A DNA stretch of 64,000 bases from NCBI GenBank assembly GCA_964036045.1, contig OZ038382.1:3060612-3124611 (forward strand). The letters run 5' to 3'. The stretch is from Eutreptiella sp. 'Long Island Sound 2002'. Its lineage: Eukaryota > Euglenozoa > Euglenophyceae > Eutreptiales > Eutreptiaceae. The notes under the pieces were generated by a model. It saw only the letters and a list, made by a program, of their open reading frames with translations. It was not told the DNA's origin and made no database searches. Shown here piece by piece: positions 32,226 through 43,029 of this stretch (position 1 is the first letter of the stretch; each line of letters starts with the position of its first letter). A program made the translations under genes and the position numbers.

Positions 32226-34511
32226 ATGGGCGACCAAGCGGGGACGGCCACCCAGCCGCCCTCCTACAACGCCCCGAGGTCCTCACGGCCCTCGGTGCGG
32301 CGCTGGCACATTTCCTCGCGGGCGTACCACCCGCGGCTATCGACGAGGGGGCGGCGACGCGCAGCCGCTCCCGCTCCAAGGGGGGTAAGGGGGGCAGCCG
32401 TCCTGCCCAGCCGCCCCCTGCCCCCCCAACTGCGGAGCAGGCTATGATAGCCTCGTTCCAGCGCCAAATCACGTCCCTTGAGGGCGTAATCAACACCCTC
32501 CGCCGCGAGCTGGCGGAGTCACGAGGCGAGCCGGGCCCCGCGGCCTCCGCGCGGACCGGCGCGGCCGCCGCGGCCCAAGCCGCGCCCGCGGCCACGACGG
32601 CGAAACGGCAGGCCGCATCGACGACCCCCCCCCCCCCCCGCGGCAGCAGCACGCAGCAAGACGGCAGCCGCAACGTCCAGGATGCCCGCTGGCTGGCAGC
32701 TCGTGGGCTCCAGCCACAGCCGGCGCTCCAAGGGCGCCCATGAGGCACCAGGTGCAACGCCCCCATCCTCCCCCCAGTCCCCATGCGTGTGGACGGGCAC
32801 CGGCTCGGGCTACCGGAGCCTTGAGCACCGCGACGGGTGCCTCTGCCGGTCAGGGCACCTGCCTGCCCACCCTTTCGCCTCCTCGCAGCCCTGCTGGGTG
32901 CAGGAGGACATCAAGACGGCCCGGAGCAATATCGCGCTCTGGGGCATCGGCGGCGTCGCGGAGGGGCCCGCTCCCCCGCCCCCCCAGTAGGCCGGCCCGG
33001 GTCGCTTGACCTACGCCTCGGCAGCGCGGTCCGCGGCACGGGGCTCCCGGCCGGGCGCGGTGCGGGTGGTGGCGGCCGCCGCCCGCACCTCGGCGGTGCC
33101 CCCCCCGGTGCAGCCCACGGCGGCGGCCCTATGGGCCCCGCTGCCCTCGACGACGGCGGTGCAGCCGCTCCGCCTCTTCCAGGGCGTGTCCCGGGACAAG
33201 ATCCGGGAATGGGGCATCGCCCAGATCACGCCGGGTCGGCACCCGGCGGAGTGGATGCAGCCCTCCCAAGAGGGGGCCTTGCGGTGCGTGGCGTTCGTGG
33301 GCTGCACGGTCCACGAGGCCCACCTCGCGGATGCTGCCGCCCTCGCGGCCCATGACGCCATCCAGCGGGTCACCGCCCTGGTGCACGTCCAAGGCGGCAG
33401 CAAGGCAGCCCCCACGGTTGCAGCCCTGCTGCAGACCCTCCGCCGGACGAGGGCAAGCCTGGCGGTGCCGGGCACGGCCCTGCAGGGCGCACGGAGCGCC
33501 AGCCCTGGGAGACGGCGGACTTAGCGGTGGTGGACCCCGCGCCGCCGGGGCACATCCTGCAGCTCGTCTGGGAGCGCCTCCTGGAGGATGACGACCGGGA
33601 GTCAACGGAGCTCCCGGACGTGGACCCGGCGCCGCTGGACCCCGTGCCAGCCACCGTCCGGGTCGTCTGTGTCTTGGACCCGGCGGTCCCAGTGGATGCC
33701 GACGTGCATCAGCTCCACGTGGGAGCCTTTGGGAAGGACCACGCGTGGCGGCACCTCAAGCCGCTCATGGGGGCAGCACTGCCCCACCCCCCGCCCATGC
33801 AGGCCGCGGTCCGGGGTTCGATGGTCAAGGTCTCCACAGACCTCCCCTCGTCCGTGGCCCCGCTGGTGATGCGCGCCAGCGGCAAGGCCCGGGGGGTGCA
33901 CTTCCGGCCGTGGATCGTCACGGGCGCGGCCTGCCAGCACCCCGCGTTCGTGCAGTGGTTCAAGCAGCCACCAGAGCGCCGCGGGCCCTCCCCGGAGGTC
34001 TGGAAGACCCTCCCCGAGGATCAGGAGCTCCGCTCGATGTTCGCGGGGCTGGTGGACGGGGGCGCCCCTGGCAACGTGGGGGTCCGCGTCTGGGGTGCCA
34101 AGCCGGCGGACCCCAAGGTGGTGGCGCACATCGCCAGCCTGCTGGGCGCCCCTGCCCCGGCGCAGACCCCCTTCCGTGCGGGTCCGGGGCTACCGCGCGT
34201 AACTGGGCCTGGCGGTGGACGAGTATGCGCAGCTTCGGCGCTACGTCCAGGAGGCTTTTGGGCCGGAGGTGCCCATTCGCGTCCACCGCTGCACCCAGCT
34301 GGCCCACAGCATCCTCGACCGCCCAGTCTTCGACCTGGAGCCGGAGGGGGTGCTTGAGGACTGGCAAGGAGTGCGGCTGGGCGCGCCCGACACCCGCCTC
34401 CCGGACCGGACCTGGGAGCGGACCACCCGCAGCTCCCGCCAGGGGCGCTACCAGCCTGTGGGTCCCAGGGCCCGGATGACACGCCCGAAAGGATCCGGAG
34501 AGGTGCGGTAG
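32226..34511 (+). pseudogene. LINE ORF1 (nucleic-acid chaperone-type), frame-broken
   Basis: A start at 32,226 (MGDQAGTATQPPSYN) passes after a short frame change to EVLTALGAALAHFLAGVPPA and an Arg/Ser-rich linker. A coiled-coil segment follows (MIASFQRQITSLEGVINTLR). Further coding-like stretches continue in other frames at 32,682-32,990, 33,006-33,524 (GVSRDKIREWGIAQITPGRH), 33,527-34,200 (globular, VLDPAVPVDADVHQLHVGAF) and 34,215-34,511. ORF1 proteins of LINEs bind element RNA and often trimerise through the coiled coil. At least four frame changes, several at C/G runs, break it. The domain after the coiled coil is not recognised. Confidence 0.6.
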
Positions 34512-35813
34512 CAGCCTGAGGACGCCCGAGACGCGCCAGACCACACGGGGGGCCTGGCCATGGCCAATGCGGAGCCGGTCGTTGTCGACGTCGATGAGGA
34601 GGACGAGGACATTCTTTAATGTTCTTAGTCCTCCTCTTCCTAACCCTCTGCCTGCATGCGGTGGACTGCCCATGGTGGCAGCCCAGAACGGGGGTGATGA
34701 CCCACGGGGGCGGGGCAGCACGACCGCGAGCCCCGGCTTCCTGCCGGGCGCACCCGGTGCCAGTGGCGGTGGAAACAGCGGCGGTACTAGCCCCGGCGCC
34801 CCCCCCTTGGGGAGGCACCGGGGACCGGACCCCCGAGCAGGCTGGAGGGTGTCCATACGCCACAGCCCACGAGGGCGCCCCGGTGCGAGGCGATGGCCCT
34901 CGGTCCTCTTTGGGGGTAGGGTGCAGCCCGGGCAGTGGCGAGGGTCCCCACACGGCAGTGGGGGGTTGGCGGTACTACAGGGGGCACAGCCGCCGCGGCG
35001 CTGCGGCTCCCCCTCCCACCGGGTGCAACCGGCGTGGCAGCCGGCGGAACCCCCCCCCCCGGGGAGAGCAGGGGCGTGGCGGGCGGGCCGGGGGCGAGCA
35101 CTGCCTGTTAGGGGAACGGCAATGACGGGGGGCGCACCAGCCCCCGACACCTAGGGGCCCTTGCCCCGACGTGCTGACCTCGGAGCCCGGCGCGGCAGTG
35201 TTGTGAGCAGAGGCCCCCTGCCCGCAAGGGGCGGCCTTCCCGCCGCGACTGACCAGAGCCAGTGGGCTCGCCGGGACGGGGGCGGCAGCGAGCCAGATCG
35301 CCCCGGTGCCCTGCTGGACGCGCCTGGCGCGGGTGGTGGTGGGAACGGCGGCGGTACCGGCCGCGGCAGCCCCCCTCCGGGAGTGGCCCCTGTGTCCGGA
35401 CCCCCAACCCGGCTGGAGGGTGTCTATACGCCCAGAGCCCACGAGGGCGCCCCGAGGCGAGGCGATGGCACTGGGTCCCCCCCGGGGGCGGGGGCCGGCC
35501 TAGGCAGTGGCGCGGGGCCCCGCGCTGCAGTGGGGGTTTGGCGGTATAACAGGGGGCACAGCCGCCGCGGCACTGCGGCTCCCCCTAGCGCCGGGCGTGG
35601 CCGGGACGGCCACCGGGGGTCCCCCCCCCCCCACACACGCCCCCCCCCCCACGAGGGGCAACAGGGGCCAGGAGGGCCGGCGGGCGATGCGCGCTGCCTG
35701 CCCAAGGAGCAAGGGGGGCGGGGGACACGAACCACCCTCCCCCCCACCCCAACCCCCGGCCCCCAGCGGCCGGGCCTGGCCCCCTGTCGACCTGCAGCCC
35801 AACTGTTTTGCAC
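34512..35813 (+). repeat. GC-rich spacer with a ~530-bp imperfect direct repeat
   Basis: Two homologous blocks, about 34,690-35,075 and 35,230-35,620, share CGGTGGAAACAGCGGCGG-like, GGCTGGAGGGTGTC, CCCACGAGGGCGCCCC and GGGGGCACAGCCGCCGCGG segments. No clear coding frame was found. Repeats in front of an ORF could serve as an internal promoter or translation signal; this is a guess. Confidence 0.75.
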
Positions 35814-36797
35814 ATGGCGCGTGGACCACGAGGTCGCGGACGGGGACGAGGCCGCGGGCGAGGGCGCGGGCACGCGGCCCCGGCCCCCCCTGCCCCACTC
35901 ACGGAACACCAGCGGCGGCACCACGGCCTCTTCTTGGTTCGTTGGTGGTACCGGCAGGCCGCCCTAGTGTTCCCGAACCGCCCCCAGCGGTGGGGCCGGG
36001 CCCACACGGCCTGCGCCCTGGCCCCCCTCGTGGGGCTCCTCCCCGGGGTCCTGCGACTCCAGGACCTCCTGGCAGGGGCCTGGAACGGGTGGTGGCACTG
36101 CGGTCACCGGCCCGCGGACGGGGCGGTCTTGATCACCGCCGTCGATTTCCCGAGCGGCCCCGAGTTCGGGACTAAGGGGGCCACTGTGGGCCAGGCCCTG
36201 CAGTGGAGGTACCCCCAGGTCCTCTTCGCGCGCGCTCCCTGGCCGGATCCCTGCGGCGGCCGCCTCACGTACACGTGGCGCAAGTTCCTTGCCCCCATGT
36301 GGCGGGAGGAGACGGGTGGGCCGCCGCGGCCGCAGACCCTGCCCCGCCGCGTGGAGCAATGGGACGACCCCCCTCCCTGCTGGTTCCCCCGCCCGCGCCG
36401 CCGCCTCACCCTCTTCGAGGGGACGGCGGCTGCCGGCAGGGACCACGCGGTGGGGGTGGACAGGTGGGGCCGGGTCTGGGACAACGACCCCGCCCGCCAG
36501 CCGCACCCCTACCCTGGGCGTGGGGCAACGTGGTGTGAGGTGGCCTACGCCGTCCACGCCCTTCTCCCTGTGGTCACCGACGTGTGGTGGGCCGTCCTGC
36601 CGGAGCCGGCGGAGGTCCACGCCACGGCACTGTGGCCCGATGCCCTCAACCGCGCTGGGCCGGCGCCACACCAGGACCGCATGTGCGAGGTCTTCCGTGA
36701 GACCCTCCGCCTCGCGGGCGACTGGGAACGGGGCGGCCCCGAGCGTGCGCTGCCGCTTGCCCTGCCGCGCGCCCGTGGCGTAACGCCGCTCGCCTAG
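35814..36797 (+). CDS. LINE middle ORF: Arg-Gly-rich N-terminus, unknown domain
   Basis: 328 residues are open from ATG 35,814 to TAG 36,795. The first ~20 residues are an Arg-Gly tract (ARGPRGRGRGRGRGRG), typical of RNA-binding tails. The rest (HHGLFLVRWWYRQAALVFPN, RLTYTWRKFLAPMWREE, EVAYAVHALLPVVTDVWWAV) is rich in Trp and looks globular, with no family recognised. It is the longest unbroken ORF in the element. It could be an extra structural protein or the N-terminus of ORF2, since the endonuclease frame starts about 65 bp later. Confidence 0.55.
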   Translation: MARGPRGRGRGRGRGRGRGHAAPAPPAPLTEHQRRHHGLFLVRWWYRQAALVFPNRPQRWGRAHTACALAPLVGLLPGVLRLQDLLAGAWNGWWHCGHRPADGAVLITAVDFPSGPEFGTKGATVGQALQWRYPQVLFARAPWPDPCGGRLTYTWRKFLAPMWREETGGPPRPQTLPRRVEQWDDPPPCWFPRPRRRLTLFEGTAAAGRDHAVGVDRWGRVWDNDPARQPHPYPGRGATWCEVAYAVHALLPVVTDVWWAVLPEPAEVHATALWPDALNRAGPAPHQDRMCEVFRETLRLAGDWERGGPERALPLALPRARGVTPLA

Positions 36798-36862
36798 GCG
36801 CCACCCCCTCCGCCGCCCAGCGCGCCCACCCTTGGATGGGGACCGGGCCCGACTTACTGACC

Positions 36863-37862
36863 ATGGCGCTGCAGGACTTGGGTCGACGGTTAACCTGCAG
36901 GCATGCCTGGCTGCCCCTCTTACCTCCCTCCTTGCACCCTGTGACCAGCGACAGACAATCTCATGCGGGGGGTGGGGTTTACCTCTCTCCCCCCCCACTG
37001 ACTCGGGGAGGGACGACCCCCCCCCCCCAGTGCTGGGCCTTCCCCCCCCTCCTCTTGTTAAGGTGCGGGGAAATTGAGCCCCACCCGGGCCCCATGCGCG
37101 TCGCGCTGGTGAACGTGACATCCCTGCGTCTGCATTGGCGCACGGTCGCTGACTGGCGAGCGGACGTGGTGCTAATCTCGGAGACCTGCCTCACGGCGGT
37201 GGCGCAGCGGGTGATGCGAGCACAGGCCGGGGCCTCGGGCTGGCAAGCTTTTTGGGGGGCCCCCTTGGAGTCCCGGGGGGGGGGGGGGCATCCGGGATGC
37301 GCCAGCAAGGGGGGGTGGGTATCCTGGTGCGCCAGGGCATCCCAGCCAGACAAATTCTCCCCCCCAAGGGGGCACCCCGCACCGAGGCGGACACCCTCGC
37401 CCATACCCTCTGGCACTCCACCCGCTGGTGCCACGTCCTGGTTGGCTTGGGCCAGGGGGCGGATACCCTGCACGCCCAGGTGGCGTACGGCGTCTCGGCC
37501 CAGCCGGCCCTCAACCGCACGTTCTGGGACCACGCCACGCAGTATGTGGCGCGGCACGGGACGGCTACACAGCTAGTGGGGGGGGACTTCAACTTTGACT
37601 TGAACTACCCACTTTGAGCACCACCGTTCGTCCTGGCGTCCCTCCTGACTCGCCGGTTGGAGGATGCGGACCTCGAGCTGGCGACCGCCTTGGGGAGGGA
37701 CCCCCTCTGCTCGTACCACGGCCCGGAGGGAACTCGACCCTCGCGCATTCACGGCCTGTTGGTTGACGCACGCCTGGCGGCGTTACGCCACGCGGCAGAG
37801 CGGCTGCCGCGAGGGGCAATCTCGGGCACACCCCGGTATGCTTTGACCTCCACCTGCGGGGG
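36863..37862 (+). pseudogene. LINE ORF2 part 1: 2A-like motif and apurinic-type endonuclease
   Basis: The frame from 36,863 reaches CGEIEPHPGP (37,064-37,093), a 2A-like motif as found before the endonuclease of many LINEs; the usual Asn before PGP is His, so ribosome skipping is doubtful. The endonuclease follows: VALVNVTSL (Asn motif), VVLISETCL (Glu motif), a frame change at a 13-G run (37,277), GVGILVRQG, GGDFNFD (Asp-Asn motif, 37,580), a TGA at 37,615, and after another shift near 37,835 a SGHTPV motif corresponding to the final His. This enzyme nicks the target for priming. It is broken by two frame changes and a stop. Confidence 0.75.
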
Positions 37863-39770
37863 GTGCCGCAGCGGGTGGTCAAGTTTGTCCGCCCCAAACC
37901 AGCGGTGCTGGCCCAGCGAGAGGTGCACAAACGACTGCTCCTCGTACAACGCGTGCTCGACCCGCTGGAGGCGGGGTGGCAGGCGGCTTTGGCTACCGGG
38001 GACGTGGACCGCGCCTGTGCCTTTTGGACCACGATCACGGAGGAGGCTCTTCTCGCCTTGGCCTGCCCGGACATCACTCCGGACACCCTCCCGCCCAGGG
38101 CCAACCTCCCGCTGGCCCCTCCCCACCTCCCCCACGGCAGGGGCACGGACCAACTGCTCCGGGAGGTGCGCCTCTGCCCCAAGCAGCGGCGAGACACCGG
38201 GGGGCCACTAACCTGCCCGGTGGCACGCATCCAGGCGGCCCAAGGACCCCTCCGGGAGGTCTTACGCTGGTTGGAACGGCCAGCGCGGGGGCCAGGCGTG
38301 ATGCCGCGAGCGGTGCAGCAGGCGTGGGCGGCCCTCCGACGCCGCCTGGACACGCTCCGCGCGCTCGGCCCGGAGTATGCGGACTTTGAGCCGGGAGGCG
38401 CGCCCGGCAGGCTGGCCCTGCTAGGCTCCCTCCGCCGCCTCAGCGCGGCACTGGCGGGGAAGGTCCGGGCAAGACTCCGGGCGGAGGACAAGGACCGCGT
38501 CCGGGAGTGGCGCGCCTGGCTCGAGGAATCCTGGTCCTCGGATCAGGGGGCCGTATACCGCTGGCTGAAGGACGAGTCCTACGCCCCCGCGGTCACCTTC
38601 CTCACCAGGCCGGATGGCACGGCCACGGCCAACCTGGCGGAGATGGATGGCCTCTTGCAGGACGCCTGGCGCCCCATCATCCGCAAGTACGCGTCAGACC
38701 CAGAGCCGGACCCGGCGGCCTTCGTGCGCCGGTACGGCCGCCACGTGCGGCGCGTCCCCATGATTGCCTCGCAGCTCGACGGCCCCCCCGCCTGCGCAAG
38801 GGGATCTCCCGCATGAAGCCCTCGGCGCTGGGGCTGGACGGATGGAGTTTGGCGGACCTCCGCTCCCTCCCCGACAGGCTGCTGGGCTGGCTGGCGGACC
38901 TCCTGCGCGAGATGGAGCGGCTGGGGAAATGGCCCACCCGCCTGGCCGAGGGCTACACCGCCCTCATCCCCAAGGAGGGGCCGCCGGGGCCCTTGAACAC
39001 CCGCCCACTCACCGTCGTGTCCATGGTCTACCGGCTGTGGGCGCGGGTGCGCCTGGTGGACGCCATTGCGTGGCAGGAGGCCTGGGCACACCCGGCGGCC
39101 TTTGGTTTCCGCCCGGCCAGGAGCGCCTTGGACGGGGCGGCGGTGACACAGGTCCTCTTGGAGCTGTGCTACCTCCGAGGGTGGGCCGTCGCGGGGATGA
39201 GTATCAATTACGTCAAGTGTTTCGATCTCATCCCCCAGGCGGTCCTGCTAGCCCTGGCGTTGGAGCTGGGCATGGACCCGGGCACATGTCGTGCCCTGGG
39301 GGCCATGTACGAGCAGCTTCGCCGGGCCTTCAAGATCGTAGGGGCCTTTGGCCTATGGTGGCAGGCCACCAACGGCATCCTCCAAGGGTGCCCCCTGTCG
39401 GTGATCCTGGTGAATGTGCTCTCCACGATCTGGAAATGGGAGGTGGACTCCCTGCGCCACCAGGTGTGCGCACTAATGGTCGCCCTCCCGCCGGCTTTGG
39501 ACGAGGCCGCGGCGGATGACGTGGAACCGGGGATCCTTCTCCCCCGCAAGGACGCCGGCCCTGGCTATGCCGCGCTAGGGTCGTCGGGCTACGCGGACAA
39601 CACCCAGGCGGTCGCCCTGGGCGCGGCCGCACTCCAGGACACGGTCCCCGCGACGGAGGAGTGGCTACGGATCACGGGGCAGCACGTCCGCGTGGACAAG
39701 TCCTGCTCCTGGGTCCAGGGGGAACAAGGCGCCCCGGCGGTGCTGCTCCGGGGGGTCCCCATCCCACGTG
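37863..39770 (+). pseudogene. LINE ORF2 part 2: reverse transcriptase
   Basis: The linker from 37,863 (VVKFVRPKPAVLAQREVHKR) runs to a frame change in a C-run at about 38,785. Fingers follow (LIPKEGPPGPLNTRPLTVVS, 38,960), then AFGFRPARSALDGA, motif A (MSINYVKCFDLIP, 39,200), motif B (GILQGCPLSVILVN, 39,375) and motif C (GYADNTQAVA, 39,585). The first catalytic Asp of motif A is Asn (codon 39,206) and the second Asp of the YADD box is Asn (codon 39,599), so no polymerase activity is expected. Both codons sit in former CpG context, fitting methylcytosine decay. Confidence 0.8.
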
Positions 39771-41285
39771 GCGCCGGTGACGGAGCCCGGTCTGAGGGGT
39801 CTCGAGACCGCGGTGGTGCGGGCCCTGTGGGGGCCGTCACGCGTGTCCCGGGCCAAGGAGGTCGTCTTCACCGTCCTGTCCAAGGGGCACCGCGTGGCCT
39901 TGGTCATGCACACGCGGTATGAGCGCCTCCTCTGGCTGGCCCGCCTGGCCCGCCGTCACGTAGGTCTTTGCCCAAGCTATTTGGGAGTCGGGGGGCCCCC
40001 CAACCGGGACGGGCCCGGTGGGGCGCGCCCTCCGCACGGCGGCCTCCCTGGGCTGGACCCCACACGAGGGCTGGTGGTGCCGGGACGTCCCAGGGCAGGA
40101 GTACCCCATGCACTTCGTGCAGGAGCCGCTCCGCCAGATCCAGCACCGAGTCCGGGACAGCCTTCGCTGCCACCCCTCGCGCCAATTGGAGGCGCGGCGC
40201 CCCGTCACCTTTGGTGGGCTGGGCGATGGGGCGGATGGCCCGGCCTGCCGCGCAGCGCTGCGGGCTGCCTCCACGGAGTTGGAGAAGTCGCTGCTGCGCG
40301 GGCTCCTGGCCGGAACCATGTGGAGGGCGGCCCGGGTGTCGGGCCACGGCATGCGCGCCAACGCCGCGTGCCCACATTGCGGCGTGGCACACGAGGACGA
40401 GGCCCACGTCGTGTGGGACTGCCCAGAGTGGGACGACGCCAGGGGAACGTGGCTCCCCTAGCTGAACGACGCGGCGCGGGCCATCCCCAACCTGGGCCCG
40501 CCGGACCGGTGGCTCTCCTGCCTGCGGAAAGCGGGACTTTTCCCCCTCCGGCTGGCGCAGGGGGTGGACCGGGACCTCCTCGAAGAGTTCCTGTACCGCC
40601 TGTATGGCATGTACTTGGCGGTCCTCGCGGCCCGAACGGCGGCCAGCGCGGGGGATCAGCCGGGCCACGGCGACTCCCTCTTCCCGGAGCAGCCGCGTCC
40701 GCGGCCCCGCAACCCCTACCCCTCGGATGCCTTTGTTGGCCCCATACCGGGGGACGCCGTCCACCACCAGCCGTGGCTGCAGCCGGGGTTACCGCCGGAC
40801 TGGAGGTGGCCCGAGGCTTTCATCCACGACCTGGTCAGGTGGGCCCGGGCGCTAGCCTGGGCTCTAGGGCCGGCGGAGGTCTCCTGGGCTGAGCCGGCCC
40901 TGGACTATGAAGCCTTCGTGGGGCGGGCGCTCCCGGCCTCTCCGGACCACCGGCTGCGGGGCACGCGCCGCTGGGGGAACGAGCCCAAGTCCTGCGCAAG
41001 GCGGTGGGGCTGGCGGAGCGCCACCTGGCGGCGGGCGCACTGCTCGGCCGGGCCCCACTGGGCCGCTGTCGCTCGCTCCTCTCCCTCGGGGGGCGCGTGT
41101 GCGCGGGGCTCTCGGCACGACCGTACTTCGTGGCGCGCCACGAGGTCATGTTGCAGTTGATGCGCCTAGCGGCGCATTGCCGCGACTCGTGGGCCCGGCG
41201 CCTGCAGGCGCCAGCGCGCATGCGGCCACAGCATAGTGACCGCTTTCTCATGGACTATTTCCCCCGCCCCCTCGAGGGGGGGGGG
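39771..41285 (+). pseudogene. LINE ORF2 part 3: C-terminal domain with Cys/His finger
   Basis: After a frame change near 39,768 comes VVRALWGPSRVSRAKEVVFT, then another near 39,975. The Cys/His finger is ACPHCGVAHEDEAHVVWDCP (40,367-40,425), the CCHC-like cluster found after the thumb in many LINEs and thought to bind RNA or target DNA. TAG 40,459 follows at once, and the same frame runs on to about 40,980. A last shift leads to ARPYFVARHEVMLQLMRLAA and the G-run at 41,277. Confidence 0.65.
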
Positions 41286-42535
41286 GGGGGGGGCTGCTTC
41301 CATAGGCCCGGTGGCCCCCGCATGCTCCGGCCCGCGGCGTCCCTCTCGCGGCGCCGCAGCGCAGCCGCCCCCCAAGTGTGGGCAGCGGCACGCAAGGCGC
41401 GCTCTGCTTGGAGCATGGGGCGCCGTCGTGTGCCCGCTGCAGGAGCCTGGGCTGGGGTATCAGCCGCTGCTACCGAGCTGGCCTTGAAGGCCACGCGGGC
41501 TCCTCAGGGGGCTCAGGCTGCCCCATGGCCCCGTCCTGGGTCGCGCCGGGCCGCCAGGTGCTCGTCCCCGAGGCCCAACGCGCGGGGGCGGCGGCGTTGT
41601 CCTCCTGGCTGGGGCGGGCCCGCCCGGCATCCCAGGCCCTCCCCGACTCGGGCCCCCCAGCAGCACGCCGGTTCGCGGCCCCGCCCAGAGTGCTGGGCAC
41701 GCGCCCTTCCCCAGCCCCGGGGCCGGACGCCTCAAGGCCCGCAAAGCGCCGGACAAGTAACCGGGCTAACCGGGGGGTTCCGGGGGGGGGTGTCACACCG
41801 AACGACGGGTGGGGGGGCAGCGGACCCCCTGTCACCCCAGCCAGCGGGGGGGGGGGGGGGCAGCAACCCGGGAACGACCCCCCCGGCTTCCTCCGCCCAC
41901 GCGGGGGCCGTGGGGGCACCACCGGGTGGGGGGGCAGCAGACCTCCTCTCGCCCCGGCCAGCGGGGGGGGGGGGCGATGGCCCGCCCCCCCCCCCCCCCC
42001 CCCTCATCCTCCGCCGGTTCGGGGGCCTCAGTGGAGCCGACGGCGCGGCAGGACCCCCCCCACCACCCTCCCCCCCAGCAGAGCGACCCCCACCGTCGCT
42101 CCCGGATGTATTCAGCCGCATATCAGCGGCCCTGAGCAGCCGCGCCCCACCGCGGCGGCGGTCCCCTCCGCGGGCTCAACGACGGCCCCAACCCAGGGCC
42201 ACCAGGACGGTGGCAGACATGCTGCGCGCGCGCCTGCCCCCCCCCCCCCCCCGCGGGCCGCGGACGGCGCGGCTAGAGGGGCCTCCTCCTCCTTTGACCC
42301 AGTGGCGGACGCGCCCTCGGCGCCGTCGCCATCCCAGTCCACACTGCCGTTGCGGCGGCAGCACGGCAGGGCCAGCACGGAAGAGACCTAGTCCCCTCCG
42401 GCTCGTCCCTCCTAGCCGCCGTGCAGGCACAGGCGGGGGGCCTGTAGGGGGGGACACGGGCGCCTAAACTCGACTCGGCCCACCCCCCTGCCCCTCTGCC
42501 TCTGTACATAGACCAGTGGACGTTAATCGACGAAT
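41286..42535 (+). other. LINE 3' region, very GC-rich
   Basis: One frame has a Cys/His group (CLEHGAPSCARCRSLGWG, 41,400) and then Pro/Gly-rich low complexity to 42,391. Local repeats of GGGTGGGGGGGCAGC and CCAGCGGGGGG occur at 41,808-41,970. All frames are open by composition, so coding is unproven. The end lacks a poly(A) tail. Confidence 0.45.
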
Positions 42536-42555
42536 GCCGTATTTACGTGTTTTTC
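42536..42555 (+). repeat. Target-site duplication, right of the LINE
   Basis: It is identical to 32,088-32,107. The Helentron repeat continues immediately after it (ACCCTATTTGGG). Confidence 0.9.
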
Positions 42556-43029
42556 ACCCTATTTGGGTATTAGGTCTGGAGGGGGGGGGGGGGGGGGCTC
42601 CCAAGGGATTGGTACACAACCTGCTTCTGCAGCTTTTCACCCTAGGCAGCTCCAAAAATCGAAGTTTTCGAAACTTATTTTTTTGATATTGTGATCACCT
42701 AAAATGATCATACAAGGTATGTAAAGCATGTTTTAGGCCGTATTTATGTAGTTTCCACCCTATTTCTGGTGTGTGTTGCTCGGGGTAGATTCTCTGCGAG
42801 GTGGACTTGCCGAAGGCAATAGAATTGCTGTTGCGTAGGCTGTTTAGTGACACTTGAAAGTTTTTCACATTTCCACTTTTTCCGAAACCCTTCTGTTGCC
42901 CCTCGGATGGGTTTGGGTGATCATTTGGTGACAATACGGGTGCTTGAGCACCCATGGGGGCCCAGGTAGTGGCCACTGGGCCCATCTAGCCTGAGCCATG
43001 GGCCCCCCAAAAGCTTCAAAATTGCTGTT

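Larger units (their letters stand above)
32108..42535 (+). mobile_element. APE-type LINE, 10.4 kb, decayed
   Basis: It is bounded by a perfect 20-bp duplication and sits in a Helentron repeat whose uninterrupted sister copies give the empty site. In order: a 5' region, ORF1 with a coiled coil, ~530-bp subrepeats, an Arg-Gly-rich ORF, an ORF2 with 2A-like motif, apurinic endonuclease, reverse transcriptase and a Cys/His domain, and a GC-rich tail. There is no poly(A); it ends GTTAATCGACGAAT. It is GC-rich compared with its host. Many frame breaks lie in G/C runs; in-frame stops at 37,615 and 40,459 and Asn at two catalytic Asp sites indicate it is dead, though some breaks could be sequence errors. 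Confidence 0.9.
31133..42825 (+). mobile_element. Inner Helentron-like element 1
   Basis: It starts CACCTCGCAGAG (31,133-31,144) and ends with CTCTGCGAGGTG (42,792-42,803), hairpin TTGCC-GAA-GGCAA (42,807-42,819) and TAGAAT. It was inserted in a repeat unit of the outer element: the left flank ends CCAAAAT, the right flank begins TGCTGTT, and the uninterrupted sister unit near 43,010-43,030 reads CAAAATTGCTGTT, so insertion was T^T with no duplication. Its own length is about 1.25 kb once the LINE is removed. No coding capacity of its own. Confidence 0.8.

Noticed and set aside
33960-37121. Long minus-strand frames (up to 396 codons) in the LINE
   Set aside because: They are antisense shadows in very GC-rich sequence; all recognisable LINE motifs are on the plus strand.
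41004-42467. 487-codon frame at the LINE 3' end
   Set aside because: Only the first ~95 codons belong to the ORF2 C-terminus; beyond the G-run at 41,277 it is Pro/Arg low complexity that is open in several frames.
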